A DNA stretch of 64,000 nucleotides from Phytophthora quininea. Its lineage: Eukaryota > Oomycota > Peronosporomycetes > Peronosporales > Peronosporaceae. Under the pieces are notes generated by a model. The model saw nothing but the letters and a program-made list of their open reading frames with translations. It did no database searches and was not told the origin of the DNA. The stretch is taken from the NCBI GenBank assembly GCA_011947345.1, contig JAAVTG010000941.1:1-64000 (forward strand), in the 5' to 3' direction. The translations under genes were made by a program, and so were the position numbers. Of the stretch, positions 39,330-49,954 are shown piece by piece; within the stretch, counting starts at the first letter, position 1, and every line of letters starts with the position of its first letter.

Positions 39330-42005
39330 ATGAAGAGAAGTGCAGCAGCTAGAGGTTCGTAGGAAGTGGCTGTAACTCTTGACGTTGCTAATGCCCTCTT
39401 GCCACCACTTAGGTGGCGCTCGGAAACCTGTGTTTCGTGCTACTGTCGGCTTGTCGATAAACCAGCAGCTCGCCATTGCGTCTCAATTAAAGACGCAAGG
39501 CGATGATGTTTTCAAAGTTAGGGCCGTCGCTCTTTTCATAATCACCTTGATCTTAACTTTGTTTGCACCGTAGACAATTCAAAAGTTGAAGAAGACGTCG
39601 AAGAACCAGAAGCAAGCGACGAAAGACTCGAGTTTAAAGGTAAATAAAACGTTGTGCGGGGCAAGACTTTACAGAAGCTAACACCCTGCAGTTTGAGTGG
39701 CTCAAGGACAATGCTCACCTCAAGAAGTTAGAGGAGGTGATGATGATTCTTCCGTCCAATTCAGGTGCCTGGAACCACACCTAATGCTTTGGTTGTTTAT
39801 GCCTGTAGAGCTGCTCGAAAGAGCTCGAGTCGATGCTGTTGCGAATGTACAATGACGCGTCGACATTGCGCGAATCGAAAAAGCAAAGTGCATATTGTAG
39901 CACCGAAAACGAAACCAACCAGGATGGAGACAGCTTCGACCCCAACACGGAGGGTTTCCAGTCAACTAGCGCGTCGTACGCCGAGGAAGTTGAAGAACTT
40001 ATTCGGCTGGAGCAGGTCAATCGGGTTGCTCTCATTAAGCAGATCACATCCGAGCGCGAGCAGGTACGAAGCTCTTTAGTGGGCTAAGAAACTTTGCATG
40101 TGCGAACTGAATTTGATGGTTTGTGGGGAAAGCGAGAAGCGTTGAAGCAGTTCTTGAGTGCAGTATCGCAAAAGGAGTCGCCGGAAGGATCTTTGGAAGA
40201 TAACAACCAGATTCAGGCGGACGACATGCTGGTACGGAGGAGTGTTTTGCTTCCGTAGTACGAGAGTTTTTGCTGATTGTGTTTGCATCCGAAGGAAAAT
40301 ATGCGGTTACTGCTGTATGACGCTGTTATCGGGAGGAGATGATTGAGGCTTCACTAGAGGAAGAAGTGGAAAAGAGCGACAAGGAGTTTAAAGATTGCTA
40401 CAAGATCGTAGTTGCCGGGATGAAGGAAGATTGCCATCAATCCCCACACAACAGCAGCAATAATGAGTCTCGAGGCCAACAAATTGAATCTATGATAGAT
40501 GCAGCTGGAGGACAGGAGTGTCCTGACGAGATGCTCGTAATTGAAATCACCGAGGAGTTCCAGAAAGTATTTGAGGAGCTCGACAGCGATCTATCTGCGT
40601 ACGAGCAGTCATTTCTCGCCGCAGCTTCTGCTGCAGATGCTGCCGGAAGTATCGAAGCTGCTATAGCAAAGTTTGCCGGTTGGACTGAGTCGGATGAAGA
40701 GCGATTTTCCAAGGTTCTTCGAAGTTTCGAAACCAAGCACGGATCTCGGAAAAATCACTGCTGTACGATCAGCTTGCACTGGTGTTACCCGGTGTTGAAC
40801 TTGCTCAGATTAAACAGCACGTTACGTTCCACCAGCATTTGCGCTTTTACCAGCAAAAGTGTAAAGATCGCCAGCGAGAACTTCAACGGAAGCTGCAAGA
40901 GCTACAGGTCGAAGCTAAAGCCAAAATTCACCAAGCGATCGAACGAGAGAAGGACAGAGAGCGTAAATTGCAACAGTTGAGCGAGATGCAGCAGCAATGC
41001 AACGAACGCCACGGTCAGGTGGCTCAGTGGCGAGTAACGAAAGAAGCGAAGGAGCGGATCGAGACTCAGCAACGGGAAATCGAGAGAATGATGAAGGACC
41101 AAAAGGACCAAGAAGAAGAGAATCGCTGGAAGAAGAAACACGAGCAGCAGAAAATGGCCGTCGATGAGTACAAGTAGGATACGTTCGAGTAGAATGTTGC
41201 TAGCTTTTTACGAAGGAGCTAACAATTTCTTACTGAGAGCAGGAAGAGCAAGGCTATTGAAAAATGGTGATAGAAGCATTAGCTACTGAAGAAGAGCAAA
41301 GGCGAGAGGCGGAGCGAGTCATTCAGAGTGTTGTGAATGCTGAGCGAGTGCAGTATCGTCAAGAAGAATTTCAGGTGCGATCACCTTCCGACACGTTGTA
41401 TTTGACAAGGGATTAATCTCGTTCTTGAAGCGCAAACTGGAGGGCGGTAAAGTCGAGCAGCTTCACAAGGTGCAGCTGGAACAGCAGCGGCTGGCAAAGT
41501 TGAACGAGTTAAAGAGAAGACACCATACGCTCAGATCATCGCCAATATAACGGTAGCACTTGTTAATTTCCATGATTGACTGCACATTCAGCTAACTATC
41601 GCGTGCTTTAGGCGGACCCGGAACGCACAAGGCAGGAGACAGCGGCATTCCGAGCGAACGTCGAAGCTGCCCAACAAGGGCTTGCAATCAGTGTATGTGG
41701 AATGAAGCATATCATTTTTGTCACGACTTGCTAACGTTTTGCTTTTCAAATAGGAAACAGGTTTGTTTCCAAGTCATGGGTATGACTGTGAAACACTATT
41801 CAAGAACGCAAGATTTAAGCTTGGCATTGCTCTTCGAGTACGTTGATGCTATTGTGCCCGACTTTGAGTTCTGTCCCTAATTTTTTTGTGATAGAACGCT
41901 GGTCTGAATTCGAGCGAATATGCTCGACAAGCACTAGCCAACGTCAAAGTTTGCAACGTTGGCGCATATCGGAACCACGTAGCAGAGCCCACGCAGCTGT
42001 GGTAG
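39330..42005 (+). CDS. CCDC112/CCDC148-like coiled-coil protein, probably flagellum- or centriole-associated
   Basis: Many short exons. It starts near 39330 (MKRSAAAR). Segments: INQQLAIASQLKTQGDDVFK, FEWLKDNAHLKKLEE, KELESMLLRMYNDASTLRES, EEVEELIRLEQVNRVALIKQ, a Trp-containing SANT-like piece GWTESDEERFSKVLRSFETK, LLYDQLALVLPGVELAQIKQ, then long Glu/Arg/Lys coiled coil (REKDRERKLQQLSEMQQQ, WRVTKEAKERIETQQREIER) and a C-terminus with KNARFKLGIALRNAGLNSSE. The W...D...F plus LPG pattern and coiled coil resemble CCDC112/CCDC148. Frame breaks occur in A5 runs at 40750-40754 and 41260-41264 and near 40335. Oomycete zoospores are flagellated, which fits. Family assignment is tentative. Confidence 0.5.
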
Positions 42006-42232
42006 CAAATAGAACACTGTGCATTTGTGTTTCCGCATATCACCGGCGGCGAAGAAACTCTAAAGGCCACGGTTGGCAATGATACATGTGAATTGCGGGC
42101 CCGGTTGTTCCAATACTAAGGACTGACTTGGAGCACTACTAAGCCAAAGTGAAATGGGGATGGAGAGAGAATTACCCAACAGTGTCTGCTGAGTTCCCTA
42201 GTACCAGAAGCGCTCTCGTGCCCTCGCACTAA

Positions 42233-42872
42233 GTGCTCTTCATCAACAACTACGGGCTGTCAAATCTATCGGATCTCCACGACAACCTGGCACCCAAAGG
42301 AAATATGAATGCTTTTCTGAGCTCCCGGATGGCGACAATCAAAAACTGCCATCTGAAATCTCGCCATCGAGTCCTGGGAAAGCGGAGACTCTTTCATTTC
42401 TACAACAAACCAGCTGATAAACTTGCTTATACCTCGCAAGCGGGACTCTACCGAACCATGTTTGATTACTCAAAAATAATTGCTTTGCTCCCTTCCTACC
42501 GGCAAGAGAGGTTCCTCGGCTTTAAGTTTCAGTGTTCCGTGCGCACGATACCTAGCTGCAAGTGTCATCCCAGAACAAGGCGAATTTGTTGTACGGGTGC
42601 ATGACACAGAATTATTTGCTGTTGGCCGCGGTCATCGAGTTGAATGCTCATCCCTCCAGGCCGCTTCGATTGCTCTGAGCGTCGTCGGACGGTACATGTA
42701 CAGCTCGACTGTGGGAACTTCCACTAGAAATCGAGAGCAAACCTACGCCAAATACGGCCCGTTGCTACCGTTGGTCTACCTGTGGCGGCACTTCCCGTGC
42801 GTCGTATATCGCGACCCGAGGAGCTCTACCACGTGCATCACCAGTAACGTCAATGCCAGTGGCCGGTGACTT
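42233..42872 (+). CDS. Hypothetical protein fragment, two overlapping frames
   Basis: Two open frames (42233-42604 and 42480-42869) appear to form one product with a break near 42500-42570: first part NMNAFLSSRMATIKNCHLKS and YSKIIALLPSYRQERFLGFK, second part PEQGEFVVRVHDTELFAVGR and RYMYSSTVGTSTRNREQTYA. No family recognised; upstream (42006-42232) a short protein-like stretch (FPHITGGEETLKATVGNDT) with stops may belong to it. Could be a decayed gene. Confidence 0.35.
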
Positions 42873-42926
42873 TAAACAGTTTTCCCGCGAATAAAATGTA
42901 CACCTTGATTAGCACGCTGTTCATAC

Positions 42927-43746
42927 TTACACAGATATCTGAGGTTGTTCCCCACAAATATCCAAATCCTGTAGCAATTTCGTGCCACTCGCGAGCTGTG
43001 TATTCACTCGATGCAGACTCTTCATCGCCGTCATGCGTGCGGTAAAAATCTCTTTGGTCTTCACTTGGATTGAGCTCTCCACTTGTTTCAATCTCTCTGC
43101 AAGTTCCGCTCTGGTCATTGCAGCATTCTGTGCCTGGATCGAGTTGGCAGTTGCTGCGTAGCGTCTATGAGTGCGATTCATCCACCGCACACAGTTCATT
43201 TGCACTCGTCGATTCTTCTTATCTGCATGAGCTTGACTCTTGACATTCTGCAAGGCTTCTTTAACTCAGATCTCTCCGTCTTCAGCTCTTGCAGAGCATC
43301 CATCGACGTTGAGAAAGAATTGTTACTTTTGCGAAAAGCAACAAGTGCCTACAGTTCACAAACAAGAACTTGTCAGCAACATTATAAACAAATTTACTGT
43401 GACCTTTGTTCCTTACAGTATGTGTGTCTCGATACCACAAGCGCCACTCGACGGCAATTCCTGCTTGAAGGAGTGATGGTGTTGCCATTCTTTGCTTGGA
43501 GTTGGCGATCAAGTTCCGACTAGCAAGACCTCGTTGCAGTCGACAGCCCAGTAGTCCAGTTTCGTGACGCAATGCCTCAGTCTCCCTTGTCACTAAAGCG
43601 CGAGTGTTCCGGAGCCAAATGGGCCTCAGACTGACGCCCTGCTCGACGTCGCGACACACACACGCCATCCGACAGAGCTCCGTCACGTCCAGGAACTCCC
43701 AGACAAGCTGCTTACACTCGTCCGCAAGTGTCTGCAGCATCGACAT
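42927..43746 (-). CDS. F-box protein with coiled-coil C-terminus
   Basis: N-terminal F-box-like segment (LVWEFLDVTELCRMACVCRD then RPIWLRN) suggests a substrate adaptor for an SCF ubiquitin ligase. An intron runs from about 43423 to 43356 (GTAAGG...TGTAG). The second part is a helical, Lys/Arg/Gln-rich coiled coil (MTRAELAERLKQVESSIQVK, TARMTAMKSLHRVNTQLASG) ending at 42927. The frame breaks at a three-A run (43260-43262); one extra A joins ELKEALQNVKSQ. It is divergent from the prominin-like gene, only 74 bp between starts. No substrate-binding repeats are seen. Confidence 0.65.
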
Positions 43747-43820
43747 TTTTGGTCCGATTATTTTTTATCAGTAAGTTTTGGGTGTATACAAATAATGTCT
43801 ATATTTGAACGGATGGCTTC

Positions 43821-46588
43821 ATGTTGTTCAACTTGTCCTGGTTGCAGTTTGTTAACACTGACGTGCTTGCCATGACGATCACAGGCTCCTGGCCAGCTAC
43901 TTATGACCCGGACTTTGCTTGCTGTGGCGGCTGCTCCTCTTCGAAGCGAGCGGATGCGTACAACAACAAGCTGGCGACTGGTGCTAGGGTCTTCATTTGG
44001 GACGTCAAGGTCAAGACGAACCCGCAGCCAGTGTGTTACAATACATTTCCCTACGACCCGGCACTAAACGAGCAGATTGGAGACAGAAGAGTGCGCAGTG
44101 GGAGACTTGTGGGTACCAATTACCCCATCGACAACGACTATGATTATTTGTGCTGTCAACAGAGAGGGGAATGCTTAGCGCTGGATGAAGACGCGTCGGG
44201 CCAGTGTCGCTGCGTTAAAAGATGGGGCTTCACAGGAGAGCACTGCCAATACAGCGGTAGGTAAAATACACAGTCATTAATATTCACTGGAAGGATTTAA
44301 CGTGGTGCATGTAGTGTACGATGTAGCGGAAGTTGTCAACGCCAAAGTCTTTCCGAATGCTACCAATTTCTCGTCGGTGGATCACATGCTACCTGATCTG
44401 CGCAAGTATTTATTGAAGTTTGATTACGGGACGGCCATTGAAAGTGCAACCGCGACGAATGTCTCGCCTGGAGATCTGCTGGATGCACTGCAAGCAGGCT
44501 CCTACCGTCAGTTCGGCTGGTCTAGTGCGGCGTATTTCATTGCGGCTGCTGTGATCTTCATGTTTATCTTTTTCTTCATGTGATGTGGACGTTTTGTCTG
44601 TTCAAATGTGGCTGTCGACGGCGCAATCCCTCGCCAAGCCCAAGATCTACAGCAGGTTGCAGAAGATGGTGTGGGGAACTCTAATGACGGTGGCTCTTGT
44701 CATAAGTGCAAGTGCATCTTTAGCAGCTATTACGATTGTTTTCGAAGAGTTGGAGCCACTGGTATCTTCAGCATTCAAATTGATGAACACAACGCTGCAG
44801 ACTAATCTCACAGTCTTTGAGACAACTTTCTTGTCGCCAATGGACCAGCTGGTCGCGAACGGGTATCAGCTTAGCAACGGATCAGCTCTATCTCTCACTA
44901 GAATCCAAGAGAAAGCTCAACAAGACTTGGAAATGCATACATTCCTGGACAACCAAAGTTACGCGGAAGATGTCATCGGCCAACCGATTTTCGCTCTGTT
45001 AGAACCTCTAGCCAACTATTCCACTTTATTCCCAACCGTGAACGATGCAAGCATCAACTGTGAAACGATGAACATTACCCAAGTAAGTGTGAGTTCTCGA
45101 ATGACGATTGGCGGTGCAACTGGTTGCTTTAAGTGCAAAACATGCCTCACCATTTCGGATTTGGTAGCAGACGCCAAAACATCTTGGCGGAAAAACATTT
45201 TCGAAGTGCAAATGGACATGATCACAGCCAAAAATGACTTGAGAACATTTAGTTTATCGAAAGAGGAGCTGATTCCTTTGATTCAAAACTTCTTAGATCG
45301 TATGCATCGAATGTGCACGAATTTCCGGACGGCAAACAAACAACTCGCTGATGGTTACAACGCGATTGCTGGCGAATTGCAACAGATTTCACAGTTGGGT
45401 CTCTTTGCGTTGTGTGGACTTTGTGGGTTTTCGATTCTCTTGGCGTTGAGTGCCTTTGTGTATGGATTAAAAACAGGAAAGCGTCGCTTGGGACGGACGA
45501 CGTGTTTGTTCACTGAGATTGCGTTTCTAGTAGCGTTAATCATCACAGGAGCTCTCTACGCCTCGAGTTTTATGGTGTATGACGCTATCGTGGTCCTGCA
45601 GCGAGTAAACGCCGACTCGGACATATTCTTTCCAACCACTCAGTCTGCCGAAGATGCGAGCAGACTTCTTTATGACGATAACTTGGTCGAGGCGGCCGGA
45701 ATGCTAAAGGCGCTTGAGTTTAGCGATACTCTACGTGTTCCACCACATCCAACACCGTCGAACGATACGCCAGCTCGGTTTAACTTTGCGACTTTGTATG
45801 GTATGCCATCACTGTTCACTCTTGAGAACCTCACATCGTACACAGATGAAGCGTTGATTGAGCTGTTTGAATGGGACGAAAGTTTCGTCAGTCTCCACTA
45901 CCAAAAGCTCAAGATGCTTGCGTTCGTGAACGACACATCCTTCGCCGTACAACGGAACACAGTACCAGCTACTGCTGAACTCGACCGTTGAACACCTTAT
46001 AGACCCTGACGGTGACGGACACCTGGTAACCACAAACGATCAACTAAAAATCCACACGATCTTCAACGAGAGCTGGCGAGGCGTAAGCGACGAAGGATAT
46101 GCTCAGAATGTGGCCATTCAGACGGAATGGTTGTTCGTCGCTCAGCTCTACTACCAAAAGCAGCGACTGCAATATTATGCGGCTAATATTTCGAGTATCA
46201 TCGGACAAATCCACGCCCCACTAAGTAAGTATCTGCCTTGAAGAAAAGAAATGTTTACTCCAACTAACTTGAGCTTGTAGACGACTTGATACAGAAATCT
46301 GAGGCGATGGAAGCTGCAGAATTCCAACTCAAAGCTCCGGTCGAGTTCGTGACCGACTCTATCCACGCCAGCAGGATTGCCGACTGCCACTACAACGGAA
46401 ACTGCGGTTGGTTCCGACAAGTTCTGAACGAATTGTTCTCCACGCTCCAGCAATTGGTGACGAAAACCGAACTAGCCGTCATCTCCTGCGCGATCAGCGT
46501 CTTCGCACTCTTCTTATCCATGCTCTTTACCAACGCCTTCACCAACACGATGCGCCGCAACGTGGTCAAAGTCTACGTCTCTGGATAG
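43821..46588 (+). CDS. Prominin-like five-TM membrane protein with an EGF-like segment
   Basis: Topology matches prominins: a Cys-rich ectodomain (DFACCGGCSS; EGF-like CLALDEDASGQCRC then WGFTGEHCQ), TM1 near 44530 (AAYFIAAAVIFMFIFFF), a basic Cys-rich cytosolic loop, TM2 near 44690 (TLMTVALVISASASLAAITI), a large loop with N-sequons, TM3 near 45400 (LFALCGLCGFSILLALSAFV), TM4 near 45530 (IAFLVALIITGALYASSF), a second large loop, TM5 near 46490 (AVISCAISVFALFLSMLF). Introns about 44255-44314 and 46225-46280. Frame breaks near 44580-44640 and 45945-45985 look like single-base losses. Prominins mark membrane protrusions and ciliary membranes in animals; the role here is unknown. The start could also be the ATG at 43872. 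Confidence 0.7.
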
Positions 46589-46713
46589 TCGAAGCTAGAA
46601 AGGCAACTTTCCTGCTGTAACGTCGAGATGGGTACAGCACACTTTGGATTTTCCACAGCGTCTATGTATACTTTTGTGTCTCAAACGGTTCTGATACGGT
46701 AAATTCCGCCATT

Positions 46714-46721
46714 GCTCATTT
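46714..46721 (+). promoter_or_regulatory. INR-like motif before the copine gene
   Basis: GCTCATTT matches the oomycete initiator but lies only 4 bp before the ATG at 46726. Either the leader is extremely short or translation starts downstream. Confidence 0.35.
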
Positions 46722-46725
46722 CGCG

Positions 46726-47784
46726 ATGTACTCGCAACAACCTCCGTACTACCCGCCCGACTACGGCCGCCAGCGCTCGCTGTCGTCGCCCTCGGCGCCC
46801 CCGTCAACTCCAGCTACCAAGTGGCCCCTCCAGCGCCTCCGCAAGACCGTCGCGGCTCCTTCCAGAGCGTCGCTCCCCTCCCAAACGAGTACAATGCACC
46901 ACCACCACTCTACCCAAACATTGGGAACAGTCAGCCGCCCATGCAACAATCCAGTCAACACTTTACCCCCATGCAACAACCAAGTCAACAATTCACGCAA
47001 CAACCAAGCCAGCAATTTGTTCCAGCTCCCAACAATAGGGAACACTCGGTCATGTCCTTACATGGAGGTTATGATCCTGTGCACATGAACAATGTGCCTC
47101 GAGACTCCAGTTCCATGGGGTTAATGCCTGACGGTATGGCACCAACCCCTCCAGTGTGGTGGAACTGAGATTCCGCTGCAAAGGACTCAAGAAGTCGGAC
47201 TTTTTGTCCCAATCGGACCCGTTCATTGTTTTGTACATCCAGGACGCAGCTTCTCAGGGCTGGAGAGAAATTGGTCGCACTGAGACCATCGACAACACTC
47301 CCGATCCAGCATTCGCCAAGGCTTTTCAATTAGATTTCTTCTTTGAAGAAGTACAGAGACTTCGAGTCGAAGTATTCGACCGTGACAGCCCTTCTGAACG
47401 ACTGTCGGATCATGATTTCCTAGGATGTGTAGAAGTCACAATGGGGAAATTGATGTCATCGCCAGGACAGTCACTGGTGCTGGCGCGCTGCTGCAGAATA
47501 AAGGACGCGGACACGTCCACAACCTGTCGGGTCATGTGATCATCGACGCCGAAGAAGTCTCGACCTGTGCAGATATGATCAACGTCCGCTTCACCGGCAC
47601 AAAGCTAGACAACAAGGACGGGTGGTTCGGCGCCTCAGACCCTTTCCTGAATATTTATCGACTGCGTGAACCGAATGCCGACCCACTGGCGCCATCGCAA
47701 CGCCACTCCACACGGCGATACCCTTGCTTAAACAAATGCGTCAACACCAACAACACAACTTCCACTAAAGCTGTGGAGCCCTGA
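46726..47784 (+). CDS. Copine-like C2 protein, truncated before the vWA domain
   Basis: Copines are Ca2+-dependent phospholipid-binding proteins with C2A-C2B-vWA. An N-terminal Pro/Gln-rich tail (QQPPYYPPDYG, QSSQHFTPMQQPSQQF) precedes C2A (VELRFRCKGLKKSDFLSQSD, FEEVQRLRVEVFDRD, LSDHDFLGCVEV) and C2B (SGHVIIDAEEV, LDNKDGWFGASDPFLNIYR). Homology ends abruptly near 47685, in the middle of C2B, where the convergent acetyltransferase also loses its end; the remaining frame to 47784 is antisense to that gene. Frame breaks near 46800 (C5), 47145 and 47490 look like one-base losses. The vWA domain is missing from the window. Confidence 0.8.
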
Positions 47785-48225
47785 AACGCCGGAGAGAGCC
47801 ACAGATCCATTATCTCCACGCGCAAGTTTCGTGGCGAGTGATTTCCCAGTGTCAGCATGCCGATCGCTTGCGTACTCTCTTGGTCTGTCACCACGAAATG
47901 CCTTGCGCCGGCCTGTTCGGTAGAATAGAATTGCTGGAACGCTGACAGCGACTCGAAAGGGCCATGCGGCAGGTACCTCCAGATCATCTCGTCTGCGTCG
48001 AAGCTCAAAGCGCGGAAGACGCCACCGCGTGGCTGTCCGTTGGAGATCAAACAAACACTCCGCGTCTGTCGAAGCATCCAAGTCTCGCACGCAGACTCGT
48101 TGACCCTGCAGCTCCCCTCCCAGTGGCGGAGGACGCGCGCTCACAGCTTGGGCCTTGGCCAAGCGCGTCGTAGAGCAGCGGTTTCTGCTCGCCCAGCAGG
48201 GCAGCCCCACCGACTCCTGCGTCAT
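47655..48225 (-). CDS. GNAT (RimJ/RimL-type) N-acetyltransferase, C-terminally truncated
   Basis: Acetyl-CoA-dependent transferase fold: ELQGQRVCVRDLDASTDAEC, ALSFDADEMIWRYLPHGPFE, HFVVTDQESTQAIGMLTLGN, EIMDLWLSPAFQGSTALVEV, LFKQGYRRVEWRCDG. The usual following segment (Asn/Ser and RLGF) is absent: sequence after WRCDG is antisense to the copine. The frame shifts near 48050. The start at 48225 (MTQESVGL) is a guess. A TM-bearing ORF directly upstream (48331-48230) may be its N-terminus. Confidence 0.75.
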
Positions 48226-48229
48226 GCGG

Positions 48230-48331
48230 TCAAAGGCCTCCAAAACGCAGCAGCAGGAACACGGCCAGGAGGGAGCCCACGAACACCAGCGCGCCCGCCG
48301 CGATGCCGATCACCACCGCCGGCGTCAGCAT
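48230..48331 (-). CDS. Single-TM segment upstream of the GNAT gene
   Basis: From the ATG at 48331: MLTPAVVIGIAAGALVFVG then SLLAVFLLLRF, one strong transmembrane helix, ending at a TGA at 48230. It could be a tiny membrane protein or the N-terminal anchor of the GNAT protein if a frame change near 48245 is an error. Divergent from COX19, 64 bp away. Confidence 0.35.
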   Translation of the reverse strand: MLTPAVVIGIAAGALVFVGSLLAVFLLLRFGGL

Positions 48332-48395
48332 CTTTTCAATGTCAGTCGTTTTACGAATGTAGCCATTTTGATCGTACGGTAGCGGCTTGCCAAAG

Positions 48396-48810
48396 ATGAA
48401 CGCTGCGCAGGCACCGTCGGCGAGCAAGCGGCCGCCCGAGAAGGGCTCGTTCCCTCTGGACCACTATGGCGAGTGCAAGCCGGCTATGAAGGAGTTCCTC
48501 ACCTGCATGCGCGAGCACAGCAACCACATCGAGTGCAAGAAGCTGTCGGCCGCGTACCTGCAGTGCCGCATGGACAAGGGACTGATGCAGCAGGAGGAGC
48601 TGGAGCGTCTGGGCTTCCACGAGGAAGGCATGAAGAAGACGTGGACGGAGGAGACCAACGAGGGCCGCAAGGAAGGTAGGCCAGCAACCTATGCAGAGAC
48701 AAGCGTGGAACCCTTTCAGCCACTGATGCGCGAGGTTGTTGTTGTTTGCAGGAGAGGGATTCGTGGCAGGCCTGGGCATCAAGAAGCCCCGCTACGGCAG
48801 TGACAAATAA
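48396..48810 (+). CDS. COX19: COX19, twin CX9C cytochrome c oxidase assembly factor
   Basis: Intermembrane-space protein of mitochondria needed for copper delivery to cytochrome c oxidase, imported by the Mia40 route. PPEKGSFPLDHYGECK is the family N-terminus. The twin motifs are exact: CKPAMKEFLTC and CKKLSAAYLQC, each CX9C, followed by RMDKGLMQQEELERLGF. Intron 48676-48751; exon 2 adds EGFVAGLGIKKPRYGSDK and the stop at 48808. Start at 48396 (MNAAQAPSAS). Frame intact, length about 112 residues. Confidence 0.93.
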
Positions 48811-48879
48811 GCAGCAGAACCGTAGAAGCAATACTTCCACCAGAGAGACAGGCCCCAGTAATGCAACACAGGGCTGCCT

Positions 48880-49954
48880 CTATTTGTTAAAGTGGCGGCT
48901 TTCCAGCTCCAAGATGCGCGTCCGCAGCGCGTCATTCCGGCTGCAGCCTCGCGCGTTGGTCTGCAGCTGCTGCTCTAGCACCTGCACACGTACTCGCAGC
49001 AGAGCCTCTCGCGTTTCGGCCTTACTGTGGGCTTCATCCGAGGCCCCAGGCTGGGTAGGCTCATGAGTTGGAGACTTTGCAGACTGCTGTGCGACGGCTT
49101 GCTCGAACTGACGAATCACCTTTTCCTGCATGCGCACCGCTTTCTGAAGAATGTAAAAACTGTGGTGAGTTCGACCGTCCATTGAAGCAGCGCTGCACTA
49201 CTTACCTTGAGAGTAGTTGCTTGCTTGTCGCGCTGCAAGTTCTGGACAAGTGCAGACTGGACAAAGTGGGCCTCCTGCAGCTTGGCGTGGCGGGTCTCGA
49301 GCTCATTATACGAGGCAAGTGACCGTTGTGCATCAGTGAGCTGCTGTTTCACGTCCTTGTATTCACGGTCTAGCTCCTTATACTTGGTCGTGAGCACTGT
49401 AAATCGCTGTGAGGATGCCTGGTTGCTCGGGCGCGTGGCAGTTAGACCATTACCACCGGCAGAACCCAACAGGTCAGCAAGTTGTTGGTGCTCCCGACGC
49501 TGCGCTGTCTCAACCTGCTCTTTGAGCTTCTGGATTTGTTCGTCTTTAAGACGAGCTTCGCGCTATCGTGTCCATGAACCAATGAACGCGTTAAAAAGCC
49601 TGGAAGTGAAGACAGAGTTACAACTTACGCGTTGCGCCACGATTTCGAGCCCGCAAGACTTTATTGCGGCGAGACGAGTATCCAACTCGTTCTGGAGCTG
49701 CACAGATGGAAAGAAAGCAGGGTCAGTATCGAGTTCAAGTGAATCAAATGAAATATGGCGAATACCTACACGTTGGATCTGGTAGCGCTGAGTGGCCCCC
49801 TCTGCCTGCAAGCGGCCAAGTTGATCCTGGAGCAATTGGGTGCTTAGATCGGGTTCTCGCTGCTGTCGTTAACCTGAATGTGCGAATGTTGGTGGCTCTG
49901 TTGCCAATGAACCAGTACGAGAGGCTGGCCTCCGACTGTTGGCGTTTCTTTCAT
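48880..49954 (-). CDS. Coiled-coil protein (or C-terminal half of a CCDC33-like protein)
   Basis: Exons separated by short GT-AG introns (about 49765-49695, 49625-49565, 49204-49144): LLQDQLGRLQAEGATQRYQI, LQNELDTRLAAIKSCGLEIV, REARLKDEQIQKLKEQVETA, VLTTKYKELDREYKDVKQQL, KAVRMQEKVIRQFEQAV, ending ILELESRHFNK. Continuous heptad-rich helix. Its ATG (49954) overlaps the stop of the upstream minus-strand frame as TAATG; the same frame is also open upstream (GGVSSVLAELMKETP), so both may be one gene with a one-base break near 49975. A break in CCC near 49850 is also likely. The C2 plus coiled-coil arrangement recalls CCDC33, a ciliary/testis protein; tentative. Confidence 0.55.
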
